Source of the DNA: Cercopithifilaria johnstoni | Taxonomy: Eukaryota > Nematoda > Chromadorea > Rhabditida > Onchocercidae | Assembly (NCBI GenBank): GCA_916381525.1 | Contig: CAKAEH010002091.1 | Coordinates: 62,001-126,000 of the forward strand | Direction: 5' to 3' | DNA: 64,000 nt | In this document: in pieces, positions 1 to 12,925 of the stretch | How positions within the stretch are numbered: the first letter of the stretch is position 1 | Layout: every line of letters begins with the position of its first letter | Notes under the pieces: generated by a model | Databases searched by the model: none | Told to the model about the DNA's origin: nothing | What the model saw: only the letters and a program-made list of their open reading frames with translations | Translations under genes and position numbers: made by a program

Positions 1-170
1 TTAGCTTCAGTGGTTCGTGCTATATTTTGATCTGACATAAGAATAGATTTAAAGATTTCTAATTTAATATGTTTTTATGAAGTAAGTACTATATCGAAGT
101 CTTCAGATTGTGAAAGCATTGCAGTTAAGTCTAATAAATGAGTAAAAGCTGATTTGATTAACACATGTAG

Positions 171-3100
171 ATGGATGAAGTACTTCGGATCGTAAGACTT
201 TTGAAGATATGAAGACATGTGAATTACTGTTAATAATCGGCAATGCATCAAATAAGAGAATTAGTGTCATGATGGTTGTATTGTGGAGCTCTTTATACCG
301 AATTGTTTAGAAATCAATTGTGGACGAAGCTGATCATTTACATAATCTTGAGAAGGTTTTGGGAGAAATAAGAATGGATGCTGCAAATCTAGAGGGACGA
401 ATTGGTAAGTGTTAAATAACCGAATTATGCCGTACATTGCATAAGTGTATCATCCTTTAGTTCTTAATTATTGGGTATTAAATCCAGATTATTAAATTAA
501 CCTAGAAAGTGTTAAATCTAGGTGAAATTGATGCCCAGTGTTTGGTTTATCGTAACAAAATCGCCAAGTTGAGTGCAGAGCAAGAAGAAGAAAAGCAACG
601 ACGAAACGCTATATCTGAAAAGTACCAACAACGTAAGAGACGTGTTGCAGATCTTACACGTAATCTTAGCAGTCGTAAGAACGATAAAAAGTTGCTTTCC
701 GAAAGTATGAATTCTAAAGAGCAAGAATTGGTTAGTTTTTCATTCTTTTGCAAAGGCAAAATGAAGCACAATCCGTTTCTTTTTTCTTTGATGAGATTTT
801 GGGATGAAATTTGGAACACAAATTATTGTAGCAGTCGCTACGTTGTTATGCCAGTTTTTATTCTTCGCAAGAAATTTTTCTCAATTTCCAAATTTTCATG
901 CATACATGTTATAGAACAAAAACGAAGAGCGTTTTAAAAAGAAAAATGCCGATTCTGCAGCTATTCAACAAGAAGTAGATGCGATAAAGGACGAATTAGC
1001 CAAACTTGAAGACGCTATGAGATTTGAGCGCGAGATTCACGAGCAAAAAGTTCAAGAAATTAAGGTCCGTAGGCGTCTCTTCATCGCCAGTCAAATATGT
1101 GTTAAAAAAGTTGTCTTAATTGGATGGGTGGAGTTTGTAAACCTTCTTTTAAAGATGATATGTGGTTATGTGATACGCTCTTATGACAAGATGCGTTATA
1201 GTTGGTCGGTTTTAATGATTATGTTTTTTTTATGATTGATTTTTATAAAAAACATTTTGGATTTCGAAATTAATTTTTCATTATTTCCACCTTCATTTGC
1301 AACTTTCCTTAACTAATCAGTGCACAGGAGGGAGGTGAAGCTAATTTATGCGCTACAAAATCGGTCTTGATGGGTCTATGTGAAAAAAAGAACACCAAGC
1401 TTATACAGGTAAATAGTGAAGACTTTTTCAGTTTGCTCTTCCTATGTGTTCTATACGAAAATAGTAACTGCATAGCATCTCGTCATGTATTCATCATTAC
1501 GTGTCAAAGCATTTATTTGTGTATTCATGTATTCTTATCTTGCTACGTTAAGATTCAACAAGCTCGTGATGATCTCAATAAAAAATCAGAATTGGAAGCT
1601 CATAAGAAAATTAACGAAGAAATGGAACGGAATTTGGAACAATTGAAGCAGGAGAAAGCACAACTTCAGCTTGAAGTTGACGAAAAAGAAAGCCGTCGAA
1701 ATGCACAAGTTTAAAAATTTTTTTTACTTGGCCAAGTGCTAAATGCATATCACCAGTCTATCATTCAGGGTATGAATGAATTAAAGGGCATCATTAGCTT
1801 TGCGTCTGTTTTCCTCACGTTTCACATATGATAAGAAAATTCCCAGAGTAATATTTTCTAAATGGATAAAGTAGTTTTTTGAGGATTTATCAAAATTCAT
1901 ATATGATAAATTACAACAAATTTGTATTTCAGCTTTCTGGAATGAAAGCTATGAAAAGCGCATTTCAAGAAAATAAGCTAGAAGCTTCCAAGAAACGTGA
2001 ATTTTTGATGGGAGAAGTGAAGCGTATGAATGAACAGATTCTGGGCTTGAAGCATAAGATCCAGGTTAGTATTTGGAGAGCACACTTTATTGATATCGAG
2101 AAAATAATTTTTGTATAGATAGTTCATAAAATCCAAGTAGGTATTGTAGGACTTCTACCTGCATTTTCGGCATTTGTACTATATAAATATGAATGGGAAA
2201 AAATATTCCTTCATAGAATCTTATCATTATATTACAAAGAAGGAAGAACGGCGCCTCAAGACTCAACGAAATGCGATGAATAGACAACTGAAGATGGTGG
2301 CTCTTAGCAAGGGTATTGGTACTCTTATGCGCTGTGCTTTTGAAAAAGACGAGAAATCTCGACAAGATGGCGCTGGAGCAACACATGGATCACCGACAAA
2401 GGGATCGACAGATCAAGGAGAAATAGGGCAAGAACCACAGCGAATAGAATTTGATGAGGTTGTATTCTAGTGTTTATCGAATATGATTTTAACTTTAAAT
2501 TGCATTTACTTCGATCACACCACTAATTATATTTGTAAAGATAATATCCAAATTTTTAGAATTGGATCGATTAATAGATATCGGTAACTCATTTAAATTT
2601 TTTTTCCTTTTCAAGTGAGTGTCATTCGATTTAGGTGCAATTGCTTTGAATCTGAATGAACAATTCTGAAGAACATTCAGAAATTATAATGGTGAAAACG
2701 TCAAAATTTTTGCATTTTTTATCTGTTATGAAGTTTGAACTCGGTTTTCATGAATAGATAGGAAGAAACGAGGAAAGTGTTAAGGATGTCAAATCGGAGA
2801 GATCTGGAGACGAAGAAATCATTGTTCGGGAAACTGATCCACAAAAACTTCTTCCAAAAAAATCTGCAGAAAACGAGAAAGTTTGTTAAATTCTATATAT
2901 ATTTTTTAAAATTCGTCTTAATTTCAGGCAATTCCACTTGTCATCTTCTTTTATTAATTAGCCAAATTTTAGATGAACCCAACTTTTGTTGCCTCAGAAA
3001 TCAAAGAGCCGTTTCCTACTGCTAAAAGAAGTGGGGAAAGAGAAATAACACAGATATCAAGCGCTGAACAAGAAGGTATCTCACATTCATATCAATATTC

Positions 3101-3868
3101 CACCAATATGAGCATTAAAGTATATTCCATGTTATACTTATGTACCAAAAATTGTTTTATTTTCAGAGCTAGAATTTTTACAACCTACCACAAAATATAA
3201 AGCGTCAAGATATGATTTGTTAAACAAGAATTTTTCAGTATCGAATACTTCACCAGTTGCGTCAAAATCATCAAAAGTAGGTCGTCAGACTCGTAAAAAA
3301 CGCGAACAAAAAAAGGAACAAATAGCTGAGTAAGCCAGTTCTTATTCAGTTTCTAAGTTCATAGTTAATTCATCAGGTCATAATCGATACCATTAAAGAA
3401 CTTACTTTTTATTTAGTGTTTTTTCCAGAAATTTGGTTGTCACGCTTTTTGATAGTGACGTATCAGCGAGCACCATCAAACCGATATACGCTTCAACTCC
3501 ACTGCTTCAGAAGTATTTCTTTTGATAAAAATTCTGTAACTGATTCATATTTCATTTACTGATTAATCTTAAATCTAGATCTATGGATTGCATTTTCAGA
3601 AACGATGAATCTTCTTCATCGTTTTATCATGATGCAGTGGAAGATACGCAAAAGAAACGTGGAAGACAGAAAGGGAAAAAAGTGAGCATGCTTTAATTTA
3701 ATATTGTTTCTATTCATATGAAAGTGAGAACAAATGAAAAGCAATAAAAAGGACCGTTTTCAGGCTGGGAGAGGGAGAGGGCGAGGAAGAGGAACACGTG
3801 CTAGAAATGACAATTCGAAACTTAGAAAAAACAAAGATGCTTATGATTTGGATAGTGATTTTGATTGA
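171..3868 (+). CDS. Coiled-coil protein with disordered, GR-rich C-terminal tail
   Basis: Fourteen phase-consistent exons: 171-191, 311-404, 522-730, 915-1064, 1328-1408, 1553-1708, 1933-2064, 2240-2458, 2758-2880, 2973-3075, 3167-3329, 3429-3512, 3600-3681, 3764-3868. They total 1722 nt, 573 aa. The first 21-nt exon starts with ATG, but an acceptor-like tag precedes it, so the true N-terminus may lie left of the window. Residues 8 to about 300 are almost all charged, Leu-rich heptad-like sequence (for example KINEEMERNLEQLKQEKAQL), interrupted by a Cys-containing exon at 1328-1408. The remainder is Ser/Glu/Lys-rich and probably disordered, with basic runs (RQTRKKREQKKEQ, KKRGRQKGKK) and a terminal GRGRGRGRGRGTRAR before an acidic end, DLDSDFD. 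This suggests a nuclear, chromatin- or RNA-associated structural protein. I do not recognise the family, and a head domain upstream cannot be excluded. Confidence 0.82.
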
Positions 3869-4217
3869 ACGAACTTGGCAATTGCTAAAGCTAACATTCT
3901 ATTTTTCTTCGCTTATTTCGACAGTTCCTGTTTGTACGAAATTTAATCCCAAATGTTTCTTGATTTTTTTCGTTACTTCTGTTTGTAGTTACGCTGTTAA
4001 ACATTCATTAGTGTTTATTTCAGCATTACTAACTTGAGTAATTCAAATAATTCCAATGAGTTATATGTTTATTTAAGCAAGTATTTTGAGGGTGTTAATT
4101 ATAAAGAGCTGAATCAAGCTTTGTTTGTCTGCTAAACGCAGAATTATTTTCTTGTTGAGATCGTTGAGTTTGAAAGTGTCTTAACCGCATGTTAAAATTC
4201 TGTACTAGTTTCTGTTG

Positions 4218-4223
4218 AATAAA
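4218..4223 (+). terminator. Polyadenylation signal AATAAA of the coiled-coil gene
   Basis: A consensus AATAAA lies 350 nt after the TGA of the coiled-coil gene and is followed by T-rich sequence. It is the first good signal downstream of that stop. The assignment is by position only. Confidence 0.45.
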
Positions 4224-5516
4224 GTTAATTTTTTCTTATGTACTCGAAATTTAAACAACATGAGTGATTAAAATTATTCACAGTATGATGCACCTATCAT
4301 AAACATAAATGTGCAGTTGAGAGCTTAATAGTAGTATTGTAAATAATGACAGTAAATTGTCTTCCAATAGATAATTGGGTCTGATCTACATCGCATTTCC
4401 AAAATGAACGGAAATTTAATATTAGCGAGATCTGGTTCGATGTTCCTCCTTGAAATTATGTCGATTTTCAGTCTTATACGAGTAATGCTATCACGGATTG
4501 TATGTGATAGCTTATTAAATTAGTGTTTGCTTCATATTCTACAGTAGTTACTTAGATTTTATAGTCCTGGTTTTGAAATTTTCCAGCCAGATAAGTGATT
4601 ATTCCAATTGTTTGTGTTACCCTCTCTTTACCTCAAATTATGGTTTGTTTAAATGGATAGTAAGCTTCAGCTTCCCGTTTAAAATAAAAAATCATTATAA
4701 GATCTTTTGATTCTGAACAACTCATTTCATAACCGGTTGTTGTGTGCTATCTTCAACGAAATATACAAGTCGCGTACAAATATAAGGACATATAGTTAAC
4801 ACTTTATTATGCTCATTATATATTTATCAGTATATATCATTAAGAGAGAATACAGAGTTTTAAATTAATTAGAATATAATTTATTCGGAGAATTGAAAAG
4901 AATCACAGTTGTATGGCCAAATATTCTATTTCTTTTTCGATCGTATTATATTTCTCAGAATTAAATTTCGGATAGATAATTGGAGTGGTTTGGAAATCTG
5001 AATTTGAAATTTGGATTTTGTTTGTAAATGATACAAAAATACAGAGAGATGTCATAAAAATGCAAAGTGTTGTTAACACAAAAGAGCTGTAAGGATATTA
5101 ATATTTTTTGTTTTTTGATAGAAGAAATTTGTCAATAAACGAATAAACAAATATATTCTAATTATTAATTTAAAAGATGAAAATGTTAGGATTTTAAAAA
5201 ATTTGAAAACTCTGAAAAAGTAATTCACTCAGATAAAATTTTCAGTATTATATATATCTATGAAATTGAAAGAGTTATCAGTAAAATGATATGACATTAT
5301 TTTAGTTCATCATCCTCTTCCACATTGATATTAATTACAAAATAGTATGTAATACAATTTTGCAAGATTACTTCAGAAATGAGCAGTTTATAACAATAAG
5401 TTGCAAATAGGAAATTCCTTTAATATGCAAATTTCAAAAAAAGCTACCTCCGACCGTTTTTGATAGCATTCCCATAAATAGTCACATTATACAACAATAT
5501 ATTATAGAAAATAAGA
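4224..5516. other. Convergent intergenic spacer
   Basis: AT-rich sequence between the 3' ends of the coiled-coil gene (+) and the PPP1R14-like gene (-). I see no exon with paired splice signals and no RNA gene. It probably holds the 3' UTR of the minus-strand gene. Confidence 0.5.
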
Positions 5517-8500
5517 TCATAACACATCCAGTTTTTGCATTAACTGATTCAAGAAATCATGAATTTCGATTTCCGTTGCGGGGCAATGTGTCTTTCGTAA
5601 CAGATCCTTAAACGTATGCTACTATTTCAATACATCGGAATTTTAGCTCACAATGGTATCATATTTAAAAAAGTTGAAACTTGATGGATAGGTCTATTAT
5701 CAAGCATTACTTATCATTTACGGAATCCTAAACGCTAATATAAATTCCGTTAACAACAATATGATAATCTCATTCATTCTCTTTCTCTCTTTCTCTTTCA
5801 GGAAAGATATATCACTTATTGTAATAAATCTTAAAAAAAGATGTGGAAGTTTTACCATTACATAACGGCGCCTTTCTGGTTCCGTATTGAGATCGAGAAC
5901 TGCATCAACATCAATATCAATATTGTCCTGAATTCATTAGTAAGTATTGAATGCTTAAAGATTTGCATTTTGCTTAAATTTAATGCAAGATGAATTTGTG
6001 ATAAGAGAGATAAGGTATAGAATGTCCTTTGTAATTTCAGTGGTACTTAAGAGTTTATAATTTAATTAAATAATTCATGGCTTGGTGACAGTGATCCTTT
6101 TGAAATAGCTCTTTAGCTCCTTCCTTTTCGTTCCTTCTTTTTCTATTAAAGTTTTTAAGGTAGATAACTGAGATGTGAAAGGATAGCAGCAGCTGATAAG
6201 GGATTAAGCTAATTAGAAGTATTCCTTAATGTGCATCCAATAATTGGCTCTTTTTCAATATTATTTTTATATAAGATAAGCAGTATTATTTAACAGGAAG
6301 ATCGACCTGGATATATTTCAAAATAAAGCGGATCTAATAAAATTTCAATTCGCTACTGATAAATTTTGAAACTACCGTAGCAGTTTTATAAAGCTCGTTC
6401 AACTGATCGTCAATCCAATTTTCCACATTCATTCGCTTCTTAATTAGCATCATTTGATGTTTACCATATTTCATTGTTAACATACGACTTCGTTCATCTG
6501 TCTGCAAACTAATCATAAAATTGACATATTTTACAGTGTTTAAATATACTAATTAAAAGTTTAAAATTTATTACATTAAAAAAAGCAAAAGGAGAAAGAA
6601 GCTGTTTGCAAATTTTTTATTGTTTATTGTTTATTAAACTAATTGGTTCTTTTCACTTTTCTCTCTTTCTAACTATTTTTTCTTTTTTGTAGTTTTAATA
6701 CAAATATTCACATTTATTTATAGTTTTGCAATGAAATTAATGACAGCCATACGCTATTAGACTAATTTGAAATCATTTAATTTTAACCCTTAATTTTTTA
6801 ATGAAACGGAAAATTTTTTCCTTTACTTTCCACTAATTATTCTTTAATACATTTTGCCTAAAATGAAACAAAAAAGTAGAGAGAGAGAGAGAGAGAGGGT
6901 TCTCTTGACACAAGCATGTTTTTGAAACTATAATTTTACACAAAATGAAATTCAAACCTGATTTTGGGAAGTATGTAAGCGATAAGATTAATTATTACAT
7001 TAATTTATTACTTCAAAGACGCATATATTTGTAGAAAAAACAATATTTATAAAAATTTAAAAAAATTTTTTGTTAAATTTTTTTAAAAATTTTGATTTAG
7101 AAAAAAAGATTGTTGAATTTTTCATTTGTTGAAATTTTTGCCATTTTTATTTATTCGTTTTGATAACTATTGATAATAATAAATAATTTATTATATATCA
7201 ATGTGTTGAAATTTGTCGAAGCACTCAGTGATGAAGTATATGTATGTATCTTCTTCAATTAATGTTAATTTTAGAAATGACAAAAATTTTTAAATTTGAA
7301 ACCTTCAACAAATATGTGATGAAGCAAATGAAAATAAGACAACTGAAGAAAGAATGAACATTTTATGATAGCTTTATTTATTTTTTCAACTTTTTTTCTC
7401 TTACTTTTATTTCAACTTTTTCTTTTCCCTTTTTTTAAAAAATCATAAAATACTTTTTTTCTCATTCTTTTCCTAATAAATAAAGAAAGGTAATATATGG
7501 AAGAAAATAAATAAACTAAGTTATCTCTTTCCATTCTAATATTTTTGAAGTAATTTTGTCAATTACAATAAAATCGTAAAATGCTATTAAATTTGAAATT
7601 GTGGTAGTTTAATGGAAAAAAAAATGTTTGAAGGACAAGTTTTCAAATTTAAAGATTTCATTAAAAATTTTGCATTGAAAAATTTAACATTTACATAATT
7701 CATTTGATACCATCAAAATCTGAACATTACTAACGAATATCAGAACAAGTTATATGAATTTATTTAATTGAAATAACATTTTTGGATAATGTCCGATTGG
7801 TTTTATAAATGTTTTGTTGGAAGATTTTTTTTATGATAAAAGGCCTTCTGAAAATATGTGAAAATTAAATGACTAAATTAATTATCCTAGCTATCGATTA
7901 AATGACTAAAATTAATTTACCCCAGTTATCGATTAAATGACTAAAATTAATTTACCCCGGTTATCGATTAAATGACTAAAATTAATTTACCCCGGTTATC
8001 GATTAAATGACTAGAATTAATTTACCCCTGATATCGATATCGATTTGATTAATTTGTATATTTACCCCTGATATCGATATCGATTTGATTAATTTCAATT
8101 TAAGTTCTTTGTTTTGTAGGAAATCTCATTTCAAATAAACGCATGCCGAAAATCTAAATTACATAATTTTAAAATGATGCAAATTTCAAAAGAAAATTCT
8201 GCACAATTGAAAACTTGTAATTTAGATGATTGAATTATTTATCTCGGCCACCGATTTCATTAATTTCTAAATATTTCAATTAATTTCAATCAATTAACAC
8301 TTCAATTAATTTCATTTCAATCTATTAATTTCAATGTAATTTATAATTATTCGGTCATTGTAATCTGAATAACGATATAAACAATTTATTAATTTCATTG
8401 TAATTTATGATTATTCGGTCATTGCAATCCGAATAACGATAATCTATTAATTTCAATGTAATTTATAATTGTTTGGTCATTGCAATCCGAGCAACGATAT

Positions 8501-9423
8501 AAACAATCTATTAATTTCAATGTAATTTATAATTATTTGATATTATACAATTCAAATTTATGAATGTATGCAATAAACATTTCAAATATAACATATAAAT
8601 GTTTGATGTAAAGAATAAAATAAAGTATAGTGAATGTATAAAGGTATAGTAGAAGTTGTAGATATGTAACAGTAATACATAGAACACATTTTGATTCAAA
8701 AAGAATTATTATTTTAAAATTGATAAGAAATAATTTATGACTTCCTTAAAGTCTTTTGCAATTTCAAATCAATTAATTTCATTGAATCTTTTTTTTTCAA
8801 AATGTAAAATGCATTGTATGTTTGTGTAAAAATTTGCACTCAATGAAAAAAATTCAATTTCATTTCAATAGGTAAAATGAAAATCGATGGAAACATTAAA
8901 AGAAATCCTTTCACCTGTTTGGTTTTCTTCTCTTATCATAAGCTAACTTAACTTTGAATATTTTTTGATTGAATTTAATTAGCTTTTACAAATCAAAGAA
9001 AAACTGAAACCTTATTCCGTATAAGTAAGTAATCGGAAAAATCACATAGTCTTACAGAAAAAGAGCAAAACTGATTTTCAAATAATTGATTAGATTGGGA
9101 AGGAAATTGATTAAATGATAATATCAATTTAGTTTTGAAATTTTTGAAATGTCTTTCAAAAGAAGAAACATTAAATATGTGTACTATAAAACTAATAGTT
9201 TTCTTCGATGTTTGCAATATCAGTGCAAAATTTTGTTCCCATTATAAAAAGTTTAAATTTGTTATTAAATTCACAACTATAAAATTAATAGAAATTTTAA
9301 TTGATTTCTTAAATTACAGCAAAATTTAAATTCTAGGAAAAAAGTTTGATAAGAAAAAGAAATAAAAACCTTTCTGATTTTTTGATCATTGAAATGAGCA
9401 TGTTTTGCGATATTATCTGCCAT
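5517..9423 (-). CDS. PPP1R14: PPP1R14 (CPI-17/PHI-1) family protein phosphatase 1 inhibitor
   Basis: Four exons on the minus strand: 9423-9370 (ATG), 6501-6376, 5927-5856, 5606-5517 (TGA). All joins are phase 0, giving 342 nt and 113 aa. Family members inhibit protein phosphatase 1/myosin phosphatase once a Thr is phosphorylated (Thr38 in CPI-17) by PKC or Rho kinase. The core is clear here: RMLTMKYGK (residues 24-32, the likely phospho-Thr being Thr27), then the signature NVENWIDDQLNELYK, the acidic helix NIDIDVDAVLDL, and a C-terminal helix HDFLNQLMQKLDVL. The N-terminal arm is short (about 26 residues before the Thr, versus 37 in CPI-17), so the protein is smaller than the roughly 145-aa vertebrate forms. 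The first ATG is preceded by an in-frame TGA in genomic sequence, which supports the start, but an additional upstream exon remains possible. Cytoplasmic, probably muscle or actomyosin regulation (inference from the family). Confidence 0.88.
6876..6897. repeat. (GA)n microsatellite
   Basis: About ten GA units in intron 1 of the PPP1R14-like gene. Confidence 0.9.
7863..8095. repeat. 35-bp minisatellite with a diverged second block
   Basis: About five head-to-tail copies of a 35-bp unit (gattaaatgactaaaatt... through ...ttatc), the best copies at 7896-7930, 7931-7965, 7966-8000 and 8001-8035, with a more diverged copy at 7863-7895. Two further units follow that share the taccc core but carry a doubled gatatcgatatcgat motif (to about 8095). 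All lie inside intron 1 of the PPP1R14-like gene. Confidence 0.9.
8320..8545. repeat. About 60-bp tandem repeat
   Basis: Three to four imperfect copies of a unit of roughly 60-65 bp containing ttcggtcattgcaatccga and ctattaatttcaatgtaatt. This is a second, unrelated minisatellite in the same intron of the PPP1R14-like gene. Confidence 0.85.
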
Positions 9424-11263
9424 TACTCGTTGTACTTTCGGTCGATCACTCAGAAGAGTTCACAATTTTAAAAAAATAAACTTTGATAGAAACTTTTTCT
9501 TTTGAATAAAAAATTTTGCGAACAAATTGCACTTTTCCAACGTATAACTTCAACAGAATGCTTTTTTGTGTCGGCAAATTTCTTTAAATGGTTTAAAATT
9601 CCTGCAAATAAAATCAAACTGATTCATTCATTATGTTTGAAATAAAAGGCTAAAAGATTATCGGCAAAAGCACACTTCAAAAAGGAAATTCGATTTTCAA
9701 TTTACCTTTTATCAATGAATTAAATGTTTTGTTATTTCGTTTAAGCCTATCGTTAAATAATTAATTGTTAAGAAATTTTGAAAAAGATTCCTTTGTAATA
9801 TTATCGTTGTAAAAATTTCTATTTACAAAAATCAATATTACTTAATTATCATTAATATTCTATTCCTATATCATTTCAAATATTAATTATCATTGTTCTT
9901 TATGAAAATCTATTAAATTTACAATAAAATATATGAAAAGTTTAAAATGCTCAAGCATCTGTCATTAATGATATCAATAAATTTCAAAAAAAAAAAAACG
10001 AATAAAAGCAAATTTTCTGAAACAAAAGCTATAATGAATGTGTGAAATGAAAAAAGTTCAATTTGATAAATTATAAATATTATTTCATTTAGCAAAATAT
10101 AACGAAAGGATTATTTAATTACGAATAGCAATAATGAATTAATGAGAATGGTGGAATAAAATTTTAAAGAAAAAATGAGATAAAATTAAATGAAACATTT
10201 TTTTCATATACAATATGATGAATGAAAGAAACGAAGTTTGATATTCTCAAAAAGATAATTAATATTATTCTTAGAATAGAACGAAAGATTGATATTAATT
10301 AGTTAGATTTTAATCACCATTTTTGTCCTTTAGAATAATTCCCCATTTTGTTTTAAACAATTCTAAACCTATTGCCTAACGTATCGCCACAACACCGCTG
10401 TCATTAGCTTTAAAAATATAATTAGTGAAAGGAGGAGGAAGCTTTTGGAATAGTGGCATGAAGAGGGTGTGACTATCAATTAATCATTAAACATTTGAGC
10501 AAACTTAAACACATTAATTAAAAGAAAATGAAACGATATTTTAATCAATGATAAAAGGAAATTGTTTAATTGTGATTTTGTGATTAAAACGTATCACAAT
10601 GATTGAGCATCATTATTTTGAAAGGAAATGATAACAGTAATGATTCAATGAGTTGATAAACTGGCAGATTGAAAGCAAAGAGTGAATATGTTTATAACGA
10701 TGTATTATATCATCCTTTTTGACTAACAGCATTATATATTGCTGATGATATCCAATGGCAACTGATCATAGAAGATAAGTAATAAGTGATAATTGATCAT
10801 GAAAGACAAGCAACTAGCTAAGAATGATAATATCAAAGATAACTAGCTTTAAACGGTAAATAAATGTTGAAAAATGTTTACAATACAACACAATAAAATA
10901 TAATGGACTAAAATTTTATTTTATAGATTGATGAGATTTCAGAATACCGGTTAAATGAGAATTTCGGTTTAATGTATGTTAACCATCTCATCTTCTTTAT
11001 TACCATTTAATGTTGATGTTGACGCTATCATTTATTATTATCGATATAAATAATTGCGAATAATACGATGCTTCCTTTTTTCCGATTTTCCTAATGCAAA
11101 ATATTTACCTAATTCTATTTCCATATCAACATCCATCATTTATTTCTAACAATAATCAATCGAAAAAATATAGGCAATAAGAAACGTATAAATTATGTAA
11201 GATGAATAAATTTTAATGACAACGATAACAATCAAAATTTTACAAAATCAAAAAAAAACGCAA

Positions 11264-11307
<44 letters not shown>

Positions 11308-11345
11308 TAATAAATAACAATAATAATAATAATAAATAAATAAAT
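11264..11345. repeat. (AAT)n microsatellite
   Basis: A run of AAT with a few AAC and AAAT interruptions. Confidence 0.92.
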
Positions 11346-11451
11346 GAGAATGAATTGCAATTTTATTGATGGCATAAATTTACAAATATTTATAATGCTC
11401 CTAACTTCTTAAACCATATTATTACTACCAATTTTTGATAATAATGACTAC

Positions 11452-11623
11452 CATCATTTGCGCACCAAATTTCATACATTCATTATAAATAAATAATATT
11501 GCGCATTTCGTTTCATCAAGGTCGTCATCGTCGACGAGACCAATCGCGTTCTTTCCATTAAGAACTGACCGACCTTTCGATAAATTCATTTCTGGATATG
11601 TTTGTATTAATGATGTCAATTTT
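11452..11623 (-). CDS. Possible orphan exon
   Basis: Minus-strand open frame with an acceptor-like tctgttag at its start and gtagtc after ATGATG at its end. It would encode a 57-codon stretch with an acidic run GLVDDDDLDETKCA and a hydrophobic end. It is more complex in composition than its surroundings, but 57 open codons are not exceptional here. Phases (2 in, 0 out) do not match exon 1 of the PPP1R14-like gene downstream. I do not recognise the sequence; it may be a chance ORF. Confidence 0.22.
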
Positions 11624-12743
11624 CTAACAGATAACCTTCAAATAGTTCGAAACAATTTCTTATTTGAAACAGTTGATTGAGCATACAATTATCGTCCATT
11701 TTCATTTATTCAAGTAAGAATGTTAGTGTCAAATATGAAATTTTAATATAAAGTTTGATTAATTTATGCAAAAATATTTATGACAAATGTTTATATAGCC
11801 CATAACTATAGGGCTTTAATTTTAGTTTTAACTAATCCCTAAGATGTATTGAAAATTATTAGCAAACATTGGCAAACATCAATTTATCGAGGGTAATTCT
11901 CTATAATATAGGGTTAAAGGTTATCAATATAAATTTATCCTAATCACTTATAAACGAGGAAGTTAGCAACATCTTCATCAAAAACAATACATCTATGAGC
12001 AATTGAAAATGATAGATATTATCATTTTTATTTGAAGCTTCAATCGAAGTCAGCAAAAAGTGTATGATTCATAAAATTATTTTAAAAGCAAAATAGAGAA
12101 ATCAGTAAACGATAATATTACTTTTAAGATTAATATCCGATGATTATTTTAAAGGCACTTAAATGATTAAAAGATTTTTTTTTCGATATGTAAAATAAAA
12201 TCATTCGAAAAATGAAAAAGTAATTTTATGTAAAATAATATCGAAGAAATCTTTTAATCGTTTAAGAGCTTTGAAGTGTTCGTAGGCTTGAGAAGAAGAA
12301 GAAGCAATACTTATCGCAATAGGAGCATTCTAAAAATTCGTCAAGGCATTACTTCAAACAGCTGTTAATGCCTACGAAATTTTATTGCACGATTTTCTGT
12401 AATAAAGAGATCGTCTAAATTATATTATGCTAATTAGTCAGCACATTTTAATGAATGTAAGATTAGTAAAATCATTAGTAATATAAGAGAGGAAAAGAAG
12501 AAGAGAAACGAACAACAATAATAATAATAGCAACAGTGATTTGTCATTGTAAATAAAGCTAACTATTCATATTAGTTTAAAGTTTAAATGAAAAAAATTT
12601 AAAATATTGATTTAAAAAATTTAAATATTAGTTTATTTAAATATATTAGTTTAAATTAAAAAAAGAAAAAAAGGATAATTGTTTGTTTTTGTTCTTTCTT
12701 TCTTTTGCCCTTTCTTTCTTTATGAAATTAATAGAAAGAGTAA

Positions 12744-12925
12744 AATAGGGATATTGATGAGTTAAATTATCTCTAAAACTTATTCAATACCGATATTGAT
12801 TAGTTAAATTATTTCTATAACTTATTTAATACAGATATTGATGAGTTAAATTATTTTCGAAACCGTATTTAACATAAGGACATTGATCAGTTGAAGTATT
12901 AAATTATTTCTAAAACTGATCGGAT
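12744..12925. repeat. About 50-bp tandem repeat
   Basis: Three to four diverged copies of a unit containing gatattgatgagttaaatta and tctaaaacttattcaatac. Confidence 0.75.
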
